Assembly (NCBI GenBank): GCA_934394585.1
Contig: CAKRQU010000005.1
Span: forward strand, 1-64,000
From: an uncultured Eubacteriales bacterium
GTDB taxonomy: Bacteria > Bacillota > Clostridia > Oscillospirales > CAG-272
Reading direction: 5' to 3'
Length of the DNA stretch: 64,000 nucleotides
Shown: positions 61,096 through 64,000 of the stretch, in pieces
Layout of the letters: each line of letters begins with the position of its first letter
How positions within the stretch are numbered: the stretch's first letter is position 1
Notes under the pieces: model-generated
What the model was told of the DNA's origin: nothing
What the model saw: only the letters and a program-made list of their open reading frames with translations
Databases searched by the model: none
Program-made: the position numbers and the translations under genes

Positions 61096-62271
61096 ATGAC
61101 AAAACGTGTATTTCTCATAGTTCTCGACAGCTTCGGAATAGGCAAGGCACCCGATGCCGCAAAGTTCGGAGATGAAGGAAGCGATACTCTGCGCTCGGTG
61201 ATTTCGCAGGACGGCTTTGCCGCACCGAATCTTCAGAAGCTCGGATTTTTCAATATAAACGATACCGCGCAGGGCGGCGAATACGCATGCGCGATAAAAG
61301 CCCCGATCGGCGCCTATGCCGCCATGTGCGAGGCTTCCGCCGGCAAAGATACAACTATAGGTCACTGGGAGATGGCGGGCATATACAGTCCTTCCCCGCT
61401 TCCGACATATCCTCACGGTTTTCCGGATGATATTCTGAAAGCTTTCTCGGAAGCCACAGGCAGAGGCGTGCTCTGCAACAAGCCGTATTCGGGAACAGAG
61501 GTTATAAAAGATTACGGTGCGGAGCATCTGAAAACAGGCGCACTGATAGTATATACCTCGGCGGACAGCGTTTTCCAGATAGCCGCGCATGAAAGCATAG
61601 TTCCTCCGGAGCAGCTCTATGAATATTGCCGCGCGGCAAGAAAAATACTCGTCGGCAAAAACTGCGTCGGTCGCGTGATAGCGCGTCCTTTTACGGGAGA
61701 ATATCCTTACGAACGCACGAGCCGCAGGCGCGATTTTTCCGCGGAGCCGCCGGCAAATACAATACTCGATATACTCTCGCAAAACGGATACGAAACGCGC
61801 TGCATAGGTAAAATAGGCGATATATTTGCCGGACGCGGCGCGACGAGCGACGTTCACACCGTATCAAACGAGGACGGCATGGATAAAACGGCAGAGGCGG
61901 TGCGCGACGATTTTCGCGGGCTTTGCTTTGTAAATCTCGTGGAATTCGATATGACTTACGGTCACAGACGCAATCCGCGCGGATATGCCGATGCCGTGAT
62001 GGCTTTCGACCGCAGACTCGGCGAAATCATGCCGATGCTGTGCGACGATGATGTGCTGATGATAACGGCGGATCACGGCTGCGACCCGTGCTACGGCGGA
62101 ACAGACCATACACGCGAGCGCACGCCGCTTGTGATTTACGGCAAAGGCTTTTCCCCTGTAAATCTCGGCACGCGTAACACATTTGCCGATATCGCCGCCA
62201 CTATCGCCGATATGCTCGGCGTGGATTACGGGCTTTACGGCAGCAGCATGCTCGGGGAAATCTCAAAATAA
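61096..62271 (+). CDS. deoB: Phosphopentomutase
   Basis: Interconverts (deoxy)ribose 1-phosphate and 5-phosphate, joining DeoD and Pdp to DeoC. 391 residues from the ATG behind AAGGAGG. The metal-site motif VLDSFGIGKAPD is at the start, GKDTTIGHWEMAG near 85 holds the phosphorylated Thr, and ITADHGCDP and GTDHTRERTPL near 325-345 complete the site. It is separate from the deo operon at 11.6 kb. Confidence 0.96.
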   Translation: MTKRVFLIVLDSFGIGKAPDAAKFGDEGSDTLRSVISQDGFAAPNLQKLGFFNINDTAQGGEYACAIKAPIGAYAAMCEASAGKDTTIGHWEMAGIYSPSPLPTYPHGFPDDILKAFSEATGRGVLCNKPYSGTEVIKDYGAEHLKTGALIVYTSADSVFQIAAHESIVPPEQLYEYCRAARKILVGKNCVGRVIARPFTGEYPYERTSRRRDFSAEPPANTILDILSQNGYETRCIGKIGDIFAGRGATSDVHTVSNEDGMDKTAEAVRDDFRGLCFVNLVEFDMTYGHRRNPRGYADAVMAFDRRLGEIMPMLCDDDVLMITADHGCDPCYGGTDHTRERTPLVIYGKGFSPVNLGTRNTFADIAATIADMLGVDYGLYGSSMLGEISK

Positions 62272-62306
62272 AGCAATTTCTTTTTTCAAAAAGGTTCTGA
62301 AAACAA

Positions 62307-63230
62307 ATGAAATCAAAAAAACTTTACGGAAATATCGTGCTGCTGATAACCGCGCTTTTCTGGGGCAGTTCGTTTATCGCGCAGGAAGTGGCTATGCGCC
62401 ATATAGGCGCTTTCACTTTTCAGACGGCGCGAAATATAGTCGGCTGTGCCGTGCTTCTGCCGATAATTCTTATTCTCGATAAAAGAAAAAAGCGCGAGCC
62501 CGATTATATCCCGCCGACCCGCGCGGATAAAAAGCTTTTCATCCGCGCCGCGCTCGTATGCGGTCTTCTCCTCTGCGCGGCGGCAAATCTGCAGCAGATC
62601 GGAATAGCAAACGGCACATCCGGCGGAAAAGCCGGCTTTATCACTGCTTTTTATATGCTTCTCGTGCCGATATTCAGCCTTATGTCGGGTAAAAAGGTCA
62701 GCCCCATGGTTTTCCCGTGCGTATTGCTTGCGCTCGGCGGTCTTTATATGCTGTGCATGAAAGGCGAAAGCGGCGTGGCGCTCTGTGATCTGCTCGTGTT
62801 CGCGTGCTCGTTTTTCTTTGCCGTGCGCATCATGGCTACAGCGAAATATGCGCAGAAAGTCGATAATATCAAGCTCGCCTGCGCGCAGTTCATGATATGC
62901 GGTGCGGTTTCCGCCGTTCCCGCCGTAATATTCGAATCGCTCAGCCTGAAATCGCTGGCAGCCGCCATGCCTTCCATACTTTACGCAGGAGTATTTTCCA
63001 GCGGTATAGCATATACTTTTGAAATCGTCGGGCAAAAATACACCGATCCCACGGTGGCTTCCATGCTGATGAGCCTGGAATCCGTTTTTGCCGTCATCAC
63101 GGGAATGGCATTGCTGCACGATATGCCCACGCCGGACGAATGGATAGGCAGCGCCATGATGTTTGCCGCCGTGATAATAGTACAGCTTCCTCTGCATAAA
63201 ATTTTCAAAAAGAAAGAAAAGCGTACATAA
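62307..63230 (+). CDS. DMT-superfamily (EamA) transporter
   Basis: 307 residues with ten hydrophobic helices in two EamA repeats. ALFWGSSFIAQEVA in helix 1 and GVFSSGIAYTFEIVGQKYTDP near 231-252 are typical. It is probably an exporter of small metabolites or a nucleobase/amino-acid carrier; the substrate is unknown. It starts 35 bases after deoB with a weak site and may be co-transcribed. Confidence 0.88.
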   Translation: MKSKKLYGNIVLLITALFWGSSFIAQEVAMRHIGAFTFQTARNIVGCAVLLPIILILDKRKKREPDYIPPTRADKKLFIRAALVCGLLLCAAANLQQIGIANGTSGGKAGFITAFYMLLVPIFSLMSGKKVSPMVFPCVLLALGGLYMLCMKGESGVALCDLLVFACSFFFAVRIMATAKYAQKVDNIKLACAQFMICGAVSAVPAVIFESLSLKSLAAAMPSILYAGVFSSGIAYTFEIVGQKYTDPTVASMLMSLESVFAVITGMALLHDMPTPDEWIGSAMMFAAVIIVQLPLHKIFKKKEKRT

Positions 63231-63311
63231 AAACACATTTCCGAAAGCCTCGTTTTTTTGTTATATTTTTCATTTTACGGGAAAAGATAATGAAAAAAGG
63301 AGGTTTTTCTT

Positions 63312-63926
63312 ATGAAAAAACAAGCAATTCGTTTTATATCACTCGTTTTTGTATTTATATTGGCATTCGGGATGTCTTCTCTTTCCGCCGCTTTTGAAAC
63401 CGTGGAAAAGGCGACCTTCTCCGGCAGGGGCAGTGTTTCGTTTCCCGCGGAAAGCGCATCGGTAAGCTTTTGCATAGAGGCGGGCGCAAGAAAAGAATCC
63501 GAGGCACGCGAAAAAAGCGAGAGCATAATAGCGGCTGTCCGCTCGGTTTACAGCGGGATCTCGGAGGAATCGTACTGTTTTCACGAGGATGCCGAGGCAA
63601 AGCGCTTTTTTGTTTCGCGCTGCTTTTCGCTTGTGATTGAAAATGCCGCCGATGCCGCCGATATCATAAATGCGCTGGCGCAAAAGGGCGTGACATCGAT
63701 AAACGGCGTATATTATTTTTCGAAAAATCAGAGCGAGTATGAAAAAGAAGCTCTGCGGCTGGCGATAGATGATGCAAATTCCAAAGCCGCAACACTCGGA
63801 CTTGCGCTCGTACCGACCGAAATAAACGATTACGGATGCTACCGCGCTTTCGGTGCGGAAACCGGCGCGGCAAACGGCTATATAACGCTGGAATGCAATA
63901 TTTCGGCGACATACACGCGAAAATAA
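63312..63926 (+). CDS. Secreted SIMPL-domain (DUF541) protein
   Basis: 204 residues. A signal peptide (about 1-26, MKKQAIRFISLVFVFILAFG...) is followed by a SIMPL domain: ATFSGRGSVSFPAESASVSF and ALRLAIDDANSKAATLG are the family's paired blocks. Related proteins occur in the periplasm or outside the membrane and their function is unclear. GGAGG lies eight bases before the start. Confidence 0.85.
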   Translation: MKKQAIRFISLVFVFILAFGMSSLSAAFETVEKATFSGRGSVSFPAESASVSFCIEAGARKESEAREKSESIIAAVRSVYSGISEESYCFHEDAEAKRFFVSRCFSLVIENAADAADIINALAQKGVTSINGVYYFSKNQSEYEKEALRLAIDDANSKAATLGLALVPTEINDYGCYRAFGAETGAANGYITLECNISATYTRK

Positions 63927-63958
63927 CGGCAAATATCAAAAAATATCGCCTTTACCCC

Positions 63959-63987
63959 TTGCAAATCGCGAAAATATGTGTTATTAT
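63959..63987 (+). promoter_or_regulatory. Promoter for a gene beyond the right edge
   Basis: TTGCAA (63959-63964), 17-base spacer, TATTAT (63982-63987), 13 bases from the window end. Confidence 0.5.
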
Positions 63988-64000
63988 ATTAGCAATATAA

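Noticed and set aside
1..64000. CRISPR array, prophage, rRNA or tRNA genes
   Set aside because: No regularly spaced direct repeats, phage genes or stable-RNA sequences were seen anywhere in the window.

Overview
The window is 64 kb of gene-dense chromosome from a spore-forming, strictly anaerobic Gram-positive bacterium, most likely an uncultured member of the Clostridia. The evidence is spo0A, a spoVAC-spoVAD-spoVAE set, a SpoVB-type flippase, cdaA with a YbbR partner, hemZ, an electron-bifurcating NfnAB pair and a clostridial 2x[4Fe-4S] ferredoxin. Base composition is moderate and Shine-Dalgarno sites are strong. TTG and GTG starts are common. I found no rRNA, tRNA, CRISPR array or intact mobile element; one IS3-family scar is present.

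Layout. 0.3-2.4 kb: a large prepilin-like surface protein with Cys/His repeats. 2.6-4.5 kb: guaA (minus). 4.7-8.4 kb: a 30-residue membrane peptide, a membrane-anchored M6 metalloprotease and manA. 8.4-11.5 kb (minus): an MGMT-type protein, a leaderless M6 protease, a 2-hydroxyacid dehydrogenase and a small Cys-rich protein. 11.6-20.4 kb: a nucleoside island, deoC-deoD-pdp, then xpt behind an atypical purine riboswitch, then a BMP-type nucleoside ABC transporter. 20.7-23.6 kb: glutamate dehydrogenase, the IS3 scar, a DUF2156 protein and a 95-residue orphan. 23.6-25.9 kb (minus): spo0A, and an ispD-ispF pair.

26.1-38.0 kb is one long co-directional run: cdaA, ybbR, a COG2509 flavoprotein, recJ, rel, dtd, hemZ, a uridine kinase-like gene and a SpoVB-like flippase. 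It is followed by about 0.45 kb of non-coding DNA made almost entirely of successive inverted repeats, and then an XRE regulator. 39.7-44.8 kb (minus): darA-holB-ricT-uppP and spoVAC-D-E. 45-48.8 kb: ferredoxin, then an ATP-grasp ligase, an aspartate racemase and a MurE lacking the usual diaminopimelate motif; together these suggest a D-aspartate peptidoglycan cross-bridge. 48.9-51.1 kb: NfnAB (minus). 51.3-53.8 kb: cysK-mnmA-rrf2 with a palindromic operator. 53.9-64 kb: an ADP-ribosylglycohydrolase-like gene, a metallophosphoesterase, mgtE-lplA-M18 peptidase-greA (minus), deoB, a DMT transporter and a SIMPL-domain protein.

How the parts connect: deoC, deoD, pdp, deoB, xpt and the BMP transporter form a nucleoside uptake and salvage system feeding central carbon and purine pools, and guaA makes GMP. 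Cyclic di-AMP is made by CdaA and probably read by DarA. The least explained items are the hairpin-dense block at 38.1-38.5 kb, the variant purine riboswitch with a competing pairing of its 5' P1 strand, the small Cys-rich gene whose ribosome site lies in the preceding hairpin, and the D-Asp/MurE cluster.
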